A stretch of 64,000 nucleotides of DNA, taken from Rubricoccus marinus (GTDB taxonomy: Bacteria; Bacteroidota; Rhodothermia; Rhodothermales; Rubricoccaceae). Location: NCBI RefSeq assembly GCF_002257665.1, contig NZ_MQWB01000001.1, positions 3,076,619-3,140,618 of the forward strand. Direction: 5' to 3'. The position numbers and the translations under genes were made by a program. Positions 8,147 to 17,177 of this stretch are shown piece after piece. The notes beneath the pieces are model-generated. The model saw nothing but the letters and a program-made list of their open reading frames with translations, was not told the origin of the DNA and made no database searches. Numbering within the stretch: position 1 is the first letter of the stretch; each line of letters opens with the position of its first letter.

Positions 8147-9157
8147 ATGACGGCCCGGCTCGGACGCGCAGCGTTCCCCCTTTTCGTGCTCCTCACGCTC
8201 GGCGTGTACGCGGCCGCTTGTTTCGTGGTCGGGCGCCTCGGCACGGTGCCGAGCCCGCAGCTTCTGGCGGGGGCCGTAGCGGTGGACCTGGTGGTGTTGG
8301 TGCCGGCGCTGTACTACGCGCTCCTCGTGCGCGGTCGCCAGAGGCCAGCGATCACGCTCGCGCCGGTGGTCGTGCTGAGCATGGTTGGCGCGTATGCGGT
8401 GCTGCCGGAGGCGTACGAGGGCGTGTTGGGGCCGTTCGAGATCGGCGTGGTGCTCGTGGAGGCGGCGGCGCTGACGTGGATCGGTCTCCGCATCCGAGCG
8501 GTCGTGCGCGCCTACCGGGCCTCTGGCGACGCGGACCTGCTGGAGCGGTTGCGCGGCGCCTTCGGTGCGGCGTTCGGGCACGGGTTCGCGATGGAAGCCG
8601 CCGCGGCCGAAGCATCCGTGCCGCTATACGCGTTCGGCCGGGGCGTGGAGCGGCGCGACGCAACCACGTTTGGCTATCGCCAGCGGAGCGGCTACGCGTC
8701 AGTCTTCGCGGGCCTTCTCATCGGGGCCGCCGTCGAGCTAGCGCTGGGACACTTCCTCCTGCTCCACTATTGGAACGCGACGGCCGCTGGCGTCCACCTT
8801 GCGCTCTCGGTGTATGGCGCGCTCTGGCTCGTGGCCGATCTCCGCGCGATGCACGCCCGGCCGATTCGTCTCGGCGCCAGAGGCCTGGTCGTGCGCTGCG
8901 GCCTGCGGTGGACCGCCAGCGTGCCTCTGGCGCAGATCGCGGAGGTCCGGCGCCTGGAACGGGGCTCGTACGCGGGAACGGACGGGTTTCTGGACCTCAC
9001 GCCTCTGGGCGCGGCGCGCTACGCCATCGTCTTACGCGAGCCGGTGCGCGTCCGCGGCCCGCTCGGTATTACGCGCGTGGCCTTGCGGCTGGGCGTGGAC
9101 GTGGACGACCGCGAGCGGTTCGAGAGGGCTCTTGCCGACGCCATCGGCGCGGCGTGA
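8147..9157 (+). CDS. Polytopic membrane protein, unknown
   Basis: A 336-residue protein I do not recognise. Hydrophobic segments occur near residues 9-30, 40-62, 70-88, 95-115, 180-205 and 215-235, with a loop between them rich in Ala and Arg. The last 100 residues (from about 240) are soluble and read like a PH-like beta domain with alternating short strands (LGARGLVVRCGLRWTASVPLAQIAEVRRL), as seen in YdbT/bPH-type membrane proteins; that likeness is tentative. It converges with the metallopeptidase fusion downstream, with only a palindrome between them. Confidence 0.7.
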   Translation: MTARLGRAAFPLFVLLTLGVYAAACFVVGRLGTVPSPQLLAGAVAVDLVVLVPALYYALLVRGRQRPAITLAPVVVLSMVGAYAVLPEAYEGVLGPFEIGVVLVEAAALTWIGLRIRAVVRAYRASGDADLLERLRGAFGAAFGHGFAMEAAAAEASVPLYAFGRGVERRDATTFGYRQRSGYASVFAGLLIGAAVELALGHFLLLHYWNATAAGVHLALSVYGALWLVADLRAMHARPIRLGARGLVVRCGLRWTASVPLAQIAEVRRLERGSYAGTDGFLDLTPLGAARYAIVLREPVRVRGPLGITRVALRLGVDVDDRERFERALADAIGAA

Positions 9158-9158
9158 C

Positions 9159-9176
9159 GCCTCTGGCGCCAGAGGC
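9159..9176. repeat. Exact 18-bp palindrome between convergent genes
   Basis: 18 of 18 copy starting 2 nt after one stop codon and ending 12 nt before the stop of the opposing gene. Symmetry would allow one hairpin to end both transcripts. Confidence 0.85.
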
Positions 9177-9187
9177 CTGCGCGTCCT

Positions 9188-12100
9188 CTAGAACGGCAGC
9201 GCGGCCTGGAGCCGGTAGTACAGGTCCACGTCGTCCCACACGATGGAGCCGTTCCAGACCTCGTCGATCTTGCCCGTCGGGATGGCGACGCCGACGGCGT
9301 GCATGAACGAGAAGCCACCGAGCGAGACGCGGTTGCGGAGTTCGCCGCCGACGCCGGCGCGCTGGATCGGGTTGCCGAAGTCCTGGTCGAACACCAGCCC
9401 GCCGTCGACGAAGAGCGACGGCGCGATCTCGCGGAAGCTGACGGCGCCGAGGATCGTGGTCTCCAGGTCAAACACCGGCTCCATCCGGTACTCCGCCGAG
9501 CCGAACAACAGGCCGCGGCCCACGGCGTAGCGCCGGAAGCCGCGCACGCGCTCGGCGCCATCGAGCGAGAGCGCGCCGATAAACGGCAGGCTCGCGCTGA
9601 CGTCGTCGTAACGCGAGAGACCGACGAAGTCCTGCGGCAACTGCGGGTCGCCGAGGAGCGCCGTCGCGCGGCCGTGGACGTACAGGCGCCCGAGCGGCGC
9701 CGGGAAGACCTGGTACGCTTCCAGGTCCGGTCTCGCGAAGGTCCCGGCGCCGAAGACCGGCACGCCGGCCGTCACGCGCGCACGGATGCCCGTTCCGTCC
9801 AGCGGGTGGATCACGTTGAGGCGGTACGGCCGCTGGAGCTTGAACGCGAGGCCGAGTTGCACGTCGGCGCGGGTCCCGGCCTCTGGCGCCGCCAGAGGCA
9901 AGCCTTCGGCGTCGAGGTCGGTCATGTCGTCCACGCCGAGCGGGTTCGCGTGCGCGAGGCGGACGCGCGTCCCGGCGGCCCAGTTGGCGTAGGGGCGCGT
10001 CGTGATGTCGAGCGGGAGCGTCGCCGAGATGTCGCCGCCGATCAGGTCCTCCACGAGCACGTCATTGCCGTAGACGTTGGCCGGACCGGGGAAGCGGTAC
10101 AGGTCCAGCGTCAGCGTCGGCGCGAGTTGGCGGTTGGTGTACGAGAGGTACAGGAACGAGCGGTCGACGGGGCGCGTGACGCTGACGCCGCCGAGGAAAA
10201 AGAGCTGGTGCTTGCCCAGCGGCTCCAAGAAGATGGAGGTCGCGAAGGCGCCGTAGTCGTCATCGCCCGTGAACAGCTTGCCGTCCTCGGCCGGGTCCCC
10301 GTAGGGCAGCGCGATGGTGATGGCGTGGTCCAGGTTGGCGAGCGCGTTGTACGGGCGCCTCTCGCGGATCAAGCTTGCGTCCGGGGCCACCTGCCACGGG
10401 ACCTCGGCGGGCGGCCGGTGCTCGGTCCACGCGGCGTAGGACGCCGGCACCGCCAGAGGCCCCGCAGTCACGGTCGGCTCGCGGCGCGCGTCGATGACGA
10501 ACACGCGGTCGCGCCGCTTCGTCTCTGTCGCGCCGACGACCAAGCGGCCCGCTGGGTGCGTGCTGTCGGCGGGGAGCCAGTCCAGGATCTCGGCGCCGTC
10601 GAAGAGGAAGGTGCGGCGCTGCGCGCCGGGGACTGGGGACTCGAGGTTGGGGACGGGCAGAGAACTCGCGCCAGAGGCCTCTGGCGCCGAGAGAGAACGC
10701 CTCGAGGGCGCAGCAGGGCTCGCGTTCGCCTGCAGATCGCCAGCCCCTAGTCCCCCTCCTCCAGTCCCCACCACGAACACGTTGCTGATGCGGTCGCGCA
10801 GGCTCGTGAACGCGAGCGCGTCCGAGGTCGCGTTCCAGATCGGCGTGCGGTCGTCGCGCTCGTCCAGCGGCGTCGTGGTGTCCGTAGAGAGGCGCGTCAC
10901 CTCGCCAGAGGCCACGTCGACCGTTGCCAGGCCTCTGGCGCCGTCGGCGTCGACGAGCGCGATGGCGATGCGCGCACCGTCCGGGCTCCAGCGCGCGCTG
11001 GAGATCTGCACGTCGCCGGTAAACGCCGTCAACGGCGTCTCCACGCCAGAGGCCGTGTCCAGGATGAAGAGGTTGGCCGTCGGCCCGTCCACGCCCACAA
11101 AGGCGAGGCGGCGGCCGTCGGGCGCCCACGTCGGCGAGATGGCGCGGCGGTTGCGCGTGAGCCTCTGGCGTTTCGCCGTCGCGTCCTCCACCACGAAAAG
11201 GTCGTTGACGAACGAGCCGTAGCGGCCGCGGACCGTCCGCGCGTACGCGATGCGCGTGCCATCCGGGCTCCACGAGATCGGGCCGACGATGGAGCCTTCT
11301 TCCAACAGCCGGAGGTCTCGGGCGCGGGTCGAGTCCGCGCCGGGGTTGTTGACCGAGAACAGCCGCGTGATGGGCCGCGCGAGGCTCGCGAAGACGACTG
11401 CGGCGTAGCGCGACGTGTCCGGGCTGAACTGCACCTGCTGAATGACCTGCCCGGGCACCGCCAGAGGCTTGACGTTCAGCGAGTCCAGCCGCTCCATCTG
11501 CCCCGCGATGGTGTTGTAGTACACGTTGACGTGCTTGCGCCACTCCTCGTAGAACTCGGGGTAGCTCACGCCTACCGTCGCGCGGAAGGCGCGGTAGAAA
11601 TCGTGGACCTGCGCGAAGCCGAACAACGCCGGCTTGCGGTGCTCCAGCAGTTTGGTGACGAGGGAGTCCCCGCGCGTCTGCGCGAGGTAGCGGATCTGAC
11701 TGTTGCCGATGGCGTAGCGCAATTGGCCGTTGCGGGCGCTCAGGCCGTCCTCGTAGCTCAAGCGGTCGTCGAACACGGCGGCGCGCAGCACGGCGTCGCC
11801 TCTGGCGGCGTCCCAGCGCTCGGTCTGGTACTGGGCGAAGCCCTCGGCCCAGAAGCTCGGAATCGCGTCGGCCAGGAGGTTCTGCGCCGTGCCCACGTTG
11901 CTCCGCACCTTGCGGAAGTGGAAGATGTGCGCGATCTCGTGCGCCATCACCTTGCGGAGCCACTTCACGTCGCCCGTCCAGAGCCTCGCGAAGTCGTTGA
12001 TGTGCACCCAGATCGTCGTCACGCCCACGCGGCTGCTCTCGAACGCGATGCCGTTCGTGATCTCGTCCTCGTCCGAGAGGTAGACGCGGATCGGGTCCGG

Positions 12101-12346
12101 GAAGTCCACCGGCCCGATGTTGACCTGGAGCGCCGCGTACGTCTCCTCCGCAATCGGCGCCGCCATCTCCTCGATGCCCGCGAGGTGCTGGGGGTACATG
12201 ATCTCGAAGTGCTCCGTGACCGCCACCTGCCAGTCGATCTCCGGGTGGTTGCGGTCGTTGAAGGACGCGAAACCGGGGGTTTGGGCGAGCGCGGCGCCAG
12301 AGGCGAGGCACGCGAGAAGCGCGAAGGCGAGGAGGCGCGGGAGCAC
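9188..12346 (-). CDS. Secreted MA-clan metallopeptidase / TolB-like propeller / outer-membrane barrel fusion
   Basis: A very large protein (1052 residues from GTG at 12346). A signal peptide ends near ALAQ (residue 22). A zinc-peptidase domain follows with HEIAH at 136-140 and a downstream WAEGFAQY helix supplying the third ligand, as in MA-like gluzincins. The middle holds WD40/TolB-like propeller blades with repeated SPDGxRIA and APDGRRLAFVG motifs. The C-terminal third looks like a beta-barrel surface antigen (GAERVRGFRRYAVGRGLLFGSAEYR) and ends in Phe, the usual outer-membrane beta-signal. A cell-surface protease is inferred. The longer frame to 12508 translates repeat elements, so I reject that start. 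A low-complexity insert occupies 10628-10770. Confidence 0.8.
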   Translation of the reverse strand: MLPRLLAFALLACLASGAALAQTPGFASFNDRNHPEIDWQVAVTEHFEIMYPQHLAGIEEMAAPIAEETYAALQVNIGPVDFPDPIRVYLSDEDEITNGIAFESSRVGVTTIWVHINDFARLWTGDVKWLRKVMAHEIAHIFHFRKVRSNVGTAQNLLADAIPSFWAEGFAQYQTERWDAARGDAVLRAAVFDDRLSYEDGLSARNGQLRYAIGNSQIRYLAQTRGDSLVTKLLEHRKPALFGFAQVHDFYRAFRATVGVSYPEFYEEWRKHVNVYYNTIAGQMERLDSLNVKPLAVPGQVIQQVQFSPDTSRYAAVVFASLARPITRLFSVNNPGADSTRARDLRLLEEGSIVGPISWSPDGTRIAYARTVRGRYGSFVNDLFVVEDATAKRQRLTRNRRAISPTWAPDGRRLAFVGVDGPTANLFILDTASGVETPLTAFTGDVQISSARWSPDGARIAIALVDADGARGLATVDVASGEVTRLSTDTTTPLDERDDRTPIWNATSDALAFTSLRDRISNVFVVGTGGGGLGAGDLQANASPAAPSRRSLSAPEASGASSLPVPNLESPVPGAQRRTFLFDGAEILDWLPADSTHPAGRLVVGATETKRRDRVFVIDARREPTVTAGPLAVPASYAAWTEHRPPAEVPWQVAPDASLIRERRPYNALANLDHAITIALPYGDPAEDGKLFTGDDDYGAFATSIFLEPLGKHQLFFLGGVSVTRPVDRSFLYLSYTNRQLAPTLTLDLYRFPGPANVYGNDVLVEDLIGGDISATLPLDITTRPYANWAAGTRVRLAHANPLGVDDMTDLDAEGLPLAAPEAGTRADVQLGLAFKLQRPYRLNVIHPLDGTGIRARVTAGVPVFGAGTFARPDLEAYQVFPAPLGRLYVHGRATALLGDPQLPQDFVGLSRYDDVSASLPFIGALSLDGAERVRGFRRYAVGRGLLFGSAEYRMEPVFDLETTILGAVSFREIAPSLFVDGGLVFDQDFGNPIQRAGVGGELRNRVSLGGFSFMHAVGVAIPTGKIDEVWNGSIVWDDVDLYYRLQAALPF
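10628..10770. repeat. In-frame low-complexity insert with heptamer traces and a palindrome
   Basis: Inside the fusion gene. GGGGACTGGGGACT at 10628-10641 and two AGTCCCC units near 10750-10770 flank the exact palindrome CGCCAGAGGCCTCTGGCG at 10669-10686. The insert encodes a Pro/Ser/Ala/Gly linker between two propeller blades. Confidence 0.6.
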
Positions 12347-12634
12347 GAGCAGGCGGGAGGATGGGGAGGGCAGGATACAGGCGCCGCCAGAGGCGTGGCG
12401 GTCACTCCGGCGCACCAGAACGCGAGGCGTACGCCGCTCCGTGCGCGCCCGCCAGAGGCCTCTGGCGAGACCGAAAAACCCGTGCGCGAGCGTGTCGCCA
12501 GAAGGCATTCAGCCTATGCCATTCAGGTGTCACTCGCATTCGCTAATTACGCGTACGCGCGCGCGGGAAGCCTCCCTCAGCGACCTCCAACGCGTGCCCT
12601 TCTCATCCCGCCTCTCTCGCCAGAGGCTACTGAC

Positions 12635-13363
12635 ATGCACCGCGTCCCCCTCTCCGGTTCCGCCGCCCGCGTCACCCCGCGTGACTGGGCCACCTCTCTC
12701 CTCTCCGGCCCCGCCGTGGAGCCGCCGCCGCCCTACGCCGGCGCCATCCACGATGAGTTCGCGTGGCACGTCGTGAAGTACCTCGCCGACGACGCCGTGC
12801 TCCGTTCCGAGCACCCCGTGGAGCCGACCGACCGGCTGCCCGGCGCGCTGTTCACGTTCGACTTCGTGATCGAGGTCCCGGTCCGCGACGACGCGGGCGA
12901 CGTGACGGCCATGCGCCGCGTGGCCTTCGAGATCGGCGGCGCGCGCAACCTGCCCGAGCATCAGCGACAGTTGCGGCGCGACGCCACGGTCCTCGCCTCT
13001 GGCGCCGCCGACGCCGTCTACCGCCTGCGCGGCAGCGACCTCCTGGACCACATGGAAGACGTGCTCTTCCTCGTCGCGCAGTGGGACGCCGAGTTGTTCT
13101 CCGCCAGAGGCCAGATCAACCTCAAGACGCTCGCGGGACCCGAGGCGCGCAGCCTCGCCATCCGGCCTGAGCAGCCGAGCGCGCTCGTGCCCTACCCGAT
13201 CGGTGACGCCGACCCCGCGCGGGCGCTCTGGCATGTCGCCAACGGCGAGGCGCCGCACGTCCTCGTCCGCCGCCTGGACGCGCGCTACCCGGACGTGTGG
13301 GAGTCCTACGCCGCGCCGGTCAAGCCTCTGGCGACGGAGGTGCCGTACCGGAAGGCGAGCTGA
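12635..13363 (+). CDS. Conserved-looking hypothetical protein
   Basis: A 242-residue soluble protein without signal peptide or membrane segment. The central part (FTFDFVIEVPVRDDAGD, then MRRVAFEIGGARNLPEHQRQLRRDATVLASGAADAVYRL) has the pattern of a beta-strand Asp, a second strand with Glu, and an Asn/His/Gln-Arg-Asp helix, reminiscent of PD-(D/E)xK nuclease-like folds, but the final Lys is not clear. I do not assign a function. The ATG at 12635 follows a pyrimidine-rich leader; the frame upstream is antisense to the fusion gene and not real. The 288-bp gap before it holds several CCTCTGGCG copies and no gene. Confidence 0.7.
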   Translation: MHRVPLSGSAARVTPRDWATSLLSGPAVEPPPPYAGAIHDEFAWHVVKYLADDAVLRSEHPVEPTDRLPGALFTFDFVIEVPVRDDAGDVTAMRRVAFEIGGARNLPEHQRQLRRDATVLASGAADAVYRLRGSDLLDHMEDVLFLVAQWDAELFSARGQINLKTLAGPEARSLAIRPEQPSALVPYPIGDADPARALWHVANGEAPHVLVRRLDARYPDVWESYAAPVKPLATEVPYRKAS

Positions 13364-13383
13364 GAGTTGATGCCCTACCCGAG

Positions 13384-13416
13384 CCGGTGTCATCGCGAGC
13401 GAAGCGCGGCGATCTC
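13384..13416 (+). repeat. 33-bp interspersed repeat, copy 1
   Basis: Contains CATCGCGAGCGAAGCGCGG. The same 33 bases occur inverted at 43420-43452. It resembles the widely distributed GTCATTGCGAGGAGCGAAGC-type repeats of many bacteria. Confidence 0.75.
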
Positions 13417-13432
13417 CTGCCGCTGAGCGCGC

Positions 13433-13450
13433 GCCTCTGGCGCCAGAGGC
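13433..13450. repeat. Exact 18-bp palindrome between convergent genes
   Basis: 18 of 18, in the gap between the hypothetical gene and the TonB-type receptor, 31 bp from the strong terminator. Confidence 0.85.
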
Positions 13451-13480
13451 CGAGCCAACCGCCGTCCGCTCCGTGCATCT

Positions 13481-13510
13481 AAAAACGGTCCCCCTCGGTG
13501 AGGGGGACCG
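13481..13510 (-). terminator. Intrinsic terminator of the TonB-type receptor gene
   Basis: Stem CGGTCCCCCT / AGGGGGACCG (10 bp, 5-nt loop, 13486-13510), followed on the minus strand by TTTTT (13485-13481). It lies 38 nt past the receptor stop codon. A textbook rho-independent terminator, not built from the repeat element. Confidence 0.9.
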
Positions 13511-13547
13511 CTTCCGTTTCTGCTGCCTGGGCGATCGCGCCAGAGGC

Positions 13548-16394
13548 TTACTCGCCGCGTCCGCCGAAGCCGCCGCGGTCTCCTCGGCCGCCCCGCTCGT
13601 CGTCGTCGCTTCTGGCGTTGCCCTGGCCAAAGTTGCTGAGGCGGTACGTGAGGTTGAGCATCACGTAGCGGCCGAGCGCTTCCGTGCGCGCGTCCTGGAT
13701 GTACAGCTCCGTCACGGTCCGCTCCACGTCCTGCTGCTGCGAGAGGATGTCGTAGACGCTCAGGCTGACCTCGGCGACGTCGCCGGGCAAGAACTTGTAG
13801 CCGGCCTTCGCGCTCCACAGGATCTGCGAGGGGTCGATGCTATCGTCCAGGCCGGTGTAGTACAGCGCGTTGAGGTTGGTGCCCAGGGAGAGGCCGCCCC
13901 AGGGGAGCCAGGCCAGCTTCGCGCCCGCGAGGTGCCGCACCGTGGTGTCATCCAGCGAGGGCGCGTCGGAGTTGGTCGTCGCGGAGTAGCGCGCGCCGTA
14001 CTCCAGCGAGAAGTCCACGCGCTCGCTGATGGCGCTGCCGATAAACACGCGGCCGTCCAGCCCGAACTGGTCCGAGACGTTGAGCGCGTTGTTGACGAGG
14101 CCCGGCGCGCGGGTGTAGCTGCCGCCGAACGACATGTTGGCGTTGCTCTTGATCAGCCCGATGGGCCGACCGTAGCTCACCAGCGCGCGCCCGTTCCAGT
14201 AGCCGTCCACGTTCTCAGGCTGCGTGAGTTGCCCGCCCGCCGGGACGACTACCCCAGAGGGCGTCGTGACCGGCTCCCGGGCCAGGATCGTGGAGGAGCC
14301 GATGTAGTTCTGGCCGTAGGAGCCGCTGATAAAGCCGAAGAGGACAGAGCCGCCCGCGGCGTCGGTCGAGTTAAAGCGGGCGCGGAGCGAGTGCGTCGTG
14401 CTGGGGTCGAGGTCCGGGTTGCCCGTGGTGAGCAGCAGCGGGTTCGAGTTATCCACCAGGCTGCTGAGCTGGTTCGCGCTCGGGGTGCGCGTGCTAGCCC
14501 GGTAGTTGAGGTCCAGCCGCTTGCCCTCGCTCAGCGTTATGCGCGCCCGTGCCGACGGCAGGAACGACCAGAACGAGCGGTCAACCGTAAAGGCCTCTGG
14601 CGCGAGCTGCTCGCCTTCGAGGCGCTCGTGCTGGAGATCGAAGCCGATCTGCCCGTTGGCCTCTCGCGAGCCCGTGCGGAGCGAGACGCCGCCGCGCTGC
14701 ACGAACGACTGCTGCTCAAAGGCGCTCGTGAACGACGCGTCGGGGACGGTGTACGCGCCAGAGGCGTCGGCGAGGAACGCGCCCTGGTCCGAGCTGCTGC
14801 GCGAGAGCTCGGGCCGGTAGCTGAACTGGAGCTGCGTGGTCTCGCTCAGCGGCTCGGTAAAGCTCAGCCGCGCCTGGAGGGAGCGGGAGTCCGAGGCCGT
14901 GTCGAACAGCTGATCGCTGGCAAACGCCATGCTTCCGTCCGCGGCATTGACAGTCTGGGTCGCCTGCGTCGTCTCGCCGTTCTGGTCGCCCACGGCGCCC
15001 TCCACGCTGAGCGAGAGCGTGCGGCCTCTGGCGGCAAAGCGGTGGCGGACCCCGAGCTCGATCTCGGAGGAGAGCGCGAAGGCGCTGGCGTCCGTCTCGG
15101 ACGTGGTCAGCGCGAGGGCCGCGCCATCGGGAGAGCGGGTGATGCCGCGAAGGTCGCTGATCGCGCCGACGTCCTGGAGCGAGAACTGCGGCTCGAACGT
15201 GAGCTGCGTCCGGTCCGACAGGTCGTATTGCGCGCGGAGCGTGGCGCGGGCGTTCGCGTTGTCCGTGTCGGCGGTGTCGGTCTCGTCGTAGAGTTGCGAG
15301 ATGCCACCGTCGGTCAGCGTGGAGCGCGTGAGGCCGGCATCCAGAAGGGTCTCGCTGGTGTTGAAGAACGTGCTGCCGGTCAGGCGGAGCTTGCCGCCCG
15401 CGAGCACGTCGGAGTAGCTCACGCCGAGTGCGTTGGCCGACGCGATGCCGTCCTGCTCGTTCTGGAGCAAGCCGCCCACGTCGCCTCCACCGCGTCCGCC
15501 GCGCCGCCCGCGGCCACCGCCGCCAGAGGCGATCCCCGCCAGGTCCTCGGCGGCGAAGTTCTGCTGGTCCACGTTGTTGGCGAGGCCCACAACGGTGATG
15601 CGGCGGTCACCCTTCAGGATGGTGGTGTTGCCGCCGGCGAGGTACTCGCCCTCAGGCCCGGCGCCTGCGTAAACGCGGCCGAACTGGCTGTTCTGCGTTC
15701 CGGCGCGCGTCACGATGTTGAGCGTCTTTTCCGCGTCGCCGTCATCGAAGCCGGAGAACCGGGACTCCTCGCTCTGGCGGTCGAAGACCTGCACCTCCTT
15801 GATCATCTCGGCCGGGAGCGTGTTGAGCGCCGCCTGCACGTCGGTCCCGAAAAACTCGCGCCCGTCGATGAGCACGCGGCGGACCGTCTCGCCCTCGGCG
15901 GTGACGGTCCCGTTCTCGACGGTCACGCCCGGCAGCTTCGCCACCAGGTCCTCCGCCGTCGCGTCCGGGTTGACCGGGAAGGCGTCGGCGCTGAACGCCG
16001 TCGTATCGCCTCGGACCTCGACCCTCTGGCGCGTCGCCGCCACGTCCACGCCTTCCAGGAGCGCCGCGTCCTCGGCGAGTTCGACCGCGCCGAGCGCGAG
16101 CGCCGAGCCGCTGGCGGTAACCGGGCGCGCCAGCGAGGTGTAGCCCACGAACGAGACGCGGAGTTCGTACGCGCCCGCGGCGACCGCGAGACGGAACGTG
16201 CCGTCGGCGGCAGAGGCCGCGCCGACCTGCGTGCTATCGGCGCTCATGCGCACCATGAGGACGGTCGCGCCGGGGAGCGGCTGACCGTCTGCGGCGTCCA
16301 CGACCGTTCCCGTCACCTGGACGGTGCGGCCGGCCTGGGCGGAGGCCGAGGTGGCAAGGAGGAGGCCCAGGGAGAGGGCGAAAAGAGCGCGCAT
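13548..16394 (-). CDS. TonB-dependent-receptor-like outer-membrane beta-barrel protein
   Basis: A 948-residue outer-membrane protein. Signal peptide residues 1-20 (cleavage after SASA); a carboxypeptidase-regulatory-like beta sandwich (about 26-115, VTGTVVDAADGQPLPGATVLM); a plug region (about 125-230, with LVAKLPGVTVENGTVTAEGETVRRVLIDGREFFG); and a long barrel of alternating strands typical of Bacteroidota outer_membrane_beta-barrel family 3. A Gly/Arg-rich stretch near residues 290-305 and a Gly/Arg/Asp-rich C-terminus (RGDRGGFGGRGE) are unusual; the protein does not end in an aromatic residue. Likely role is binding or import of a ligand that I cannot name. The Spy-like gene lies upstream on the same strand and may be co-transcribed. 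Confidence 0.88.
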   Translation of the reverse strand: MRALFALSLGLLLATSASAQAGRTVQVTGTVVDAADGQPLPGATVLMVRMSADSTQVGAASAADGTFRLAVAAGAYELRVSFVGYTSLARPVTASGSALALGAVELAEDAALLEGVDVAATRQRVEVRGDTTAFSADAFPVNPDATAEDLVAKLPGVTVENGTVTAEGETVRRVLIDGREFFGTDVQAALNTLPAEMIKEVQVFDRQSEESRFSGFDDGDAEKTLNIVTRAGTQNSQFGRVYAGAGPEGEYLAGGNTTILKGDRRITVVGLANNVDQQNFAAEDLAGIASGGGGRGRRGGRGGGDVGGLLQNEQDGIASANALGVSYSDVLAGGKLRLTGSTFFNTSETLLDAGLTRSTLTDGGISQLYDETDTADTDNANARATLRAQYDLSDRTQLTFEPQFSLQDVGAISDLRGITRSPDGAALALTTSETDASAFALSSEIELGVRHRFAARGRTLSLSVEGAVGDQNGETTQATQTVNAADGSMAFASDQLFDTASDSRSLQARLSFTEPLSETTQLQFSYRPELSRSSSDQGAFLADASGAYTVPDASFTSAFEQQSFVQRGGVSLRTGSREANGQIGFDLQHERLEGEQLAPEAFTVDRSFWSFLPSARARITLSEGKRLDLNYRASTRTPSANQLSSLVDNSNPLLLTTGNPDLDPSTTHSLRARFNSTDAAGGSVLFGFISGSYGQNYIGSSTILAREPVTTPSGVVVPAGGQLTQPENVDGYWNGRALVSYGRPIGLIKSNANMSFGGSYTRAPGLVNNALNVSDQFGLDGRVFIGSAISERVDFSLEYGARYSATTNSDAPSLDDTTVRHLAGAKLAWLPWGGLSLGTNLNALYYTGLDDSIDPSQILWSAKAGYKFLPGDVAEVSLSVYDILSQQQDVERTVTELYIQDARTEALGRYVMLNLTYRLSNFGQGNARSDDDERGGRGDRGGFGGRGE

Positions 16395-16423
16395 GGCGAC
16401 GAAAGCAGAAAGAGAAAAGGGTG

Positions 16424-16441
16424 GCCTCTGGCGCCAGAGGC
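16424..16441. repeat. Exact 18-bp palindrome
   Basis: 18 of 18, in the 86-bp gap between the Spy-like gene and the receptor gene, both on the minus strand. If it terminates, the two would be separate units. Confidence 0.85.
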
Positions 16442-16480
16442 CGAGGGGGAAGGCCCCGGGATGAACCCGGGGCCGGGAAA

Positions 16481-16906
16481 TCAGGAGCGGCCGTTGCCGC
16501 GGCCACCGCGGCGTCCGCGCTGGTTCTGGCGCTGCGCCTCCTGCCAGGTCCGGAAGCCCGGGATCTGCTCAGGCGTCAGGAGCGCTTCGATCTTGCGGGT
16601 CGTCTCAGCGCGCCGGGCTTGCATCTGCTCACGCATGGCCTGCCGGTCTCCGGTGCCGCGTGCGGGCCGGTCGGCGGCCTCGGCCTCGAGGAGTTCGCGG
16701 ATCTGAGCCGTCTGGGAGGCGGTCAGGTTTACGGCCTCACTCAGCGACGACACTTGGGCCTGTACGCGGGAGGCCGCGTCGCCTCCGCGGGCACCTGCAG
16801 CGCTGCGCTGCTGCGGCGACGCCTCCTGGCTCTGAGCGCAAGCGGGAAGAGTAAAGGTGAGGAGGCCGAGGAGCGCCAGAGGCGTCAGGGTGCGGCGGAG
16901 AGACAT
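16481..16906 (-). CDS. Spy/CpxP-like (LTxxQ) lipoprotein
   Basis: A 141-residue exported protein. The N-terminus has a basic start, hydrophobic core and lipobox-like LPAC at about residues 20-23, so it is probably a lipoprotein. The mature part is helical, with VNLTASQTAQIRELLEAE and IEALLTPEQIPGFRTWQEA, the paired LTxxQ-type motifs of the periplasmic Spy/CpxP chaperone group. The tail is Arg/Gly-rich like that of the receptor downstream. The ATG at 16906 was preferred over a GTG 57 nt upstream because it gives a proper signal peptide. Function as a periplasmic chaperone or stress sensor is inferred. Confidence 0.75.
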   Translation of the reverse strand: MSLRRTLTPLALLGLLTFTLPACAQSQEASPQQRSAAGARGGDAASRVQAQVSSLSEAVNLTASQTAQIRELLEAEAADRPARGTGDRQAMREQMQARRAETTRKIEALLTPEQIPGFRTWQEAQRQNQRGRRGGRGNGRS

Positions 16907-17090
16907 GGTGGCGTTGTCTGGTGGGGGTTGGGGGCGCCGGAGGCCGTGGGCCCAGGCGGTCACGAAGAGAAGAACGGGACCGCCGGGCCCGATTCCGCAC
17001 GCCTGCGCACGAGGTGCACGGCGGTGTCACGAATGGCACGAGCGGGGTCTCGACCCCTCAGCCGCGAGCGTTTGGGCCTATCCCCCACGC

Positions 17091-17120
17091 AAAAACGCCA
17101 GAGGCCGTAGCCCCTGGCGT
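17091..17120 (-). terminator. Terminator built from the repeat element
   Basis: ACGCCAGAGG-ccgtag-CCCCTGGCGT forms a near-perfect hairpin, followed on the minus strand by TTTTT (17095-17091). It lies 57 nt after the SEC-C gene stop. Direct evidence that paired copies of the interspersed element are used as intrinsic terminators. Confidence 0.75.
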
Positions 17121-17177
17121 CAGTCCTGCTGCTATGTGTTCGGCCCTGCCGCGACGTGCCGCCAGAGTCCTCTGGCG

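Noticed and set aside
11531-12634. Plus-strand frame running into the hypothetical gene at 12635
   Set aside because: Antisense to the metallopeptidase fusion; only the part from 12635 is outside it and has normal composition.
13473-16706. 1077-codon plus-strand frame opposite the TonB-type receptor
   Set aside because: No domain, Arg/Val/Ala shadow composition; the receptor on the other strand has a signal peptide, domains and a terminator.
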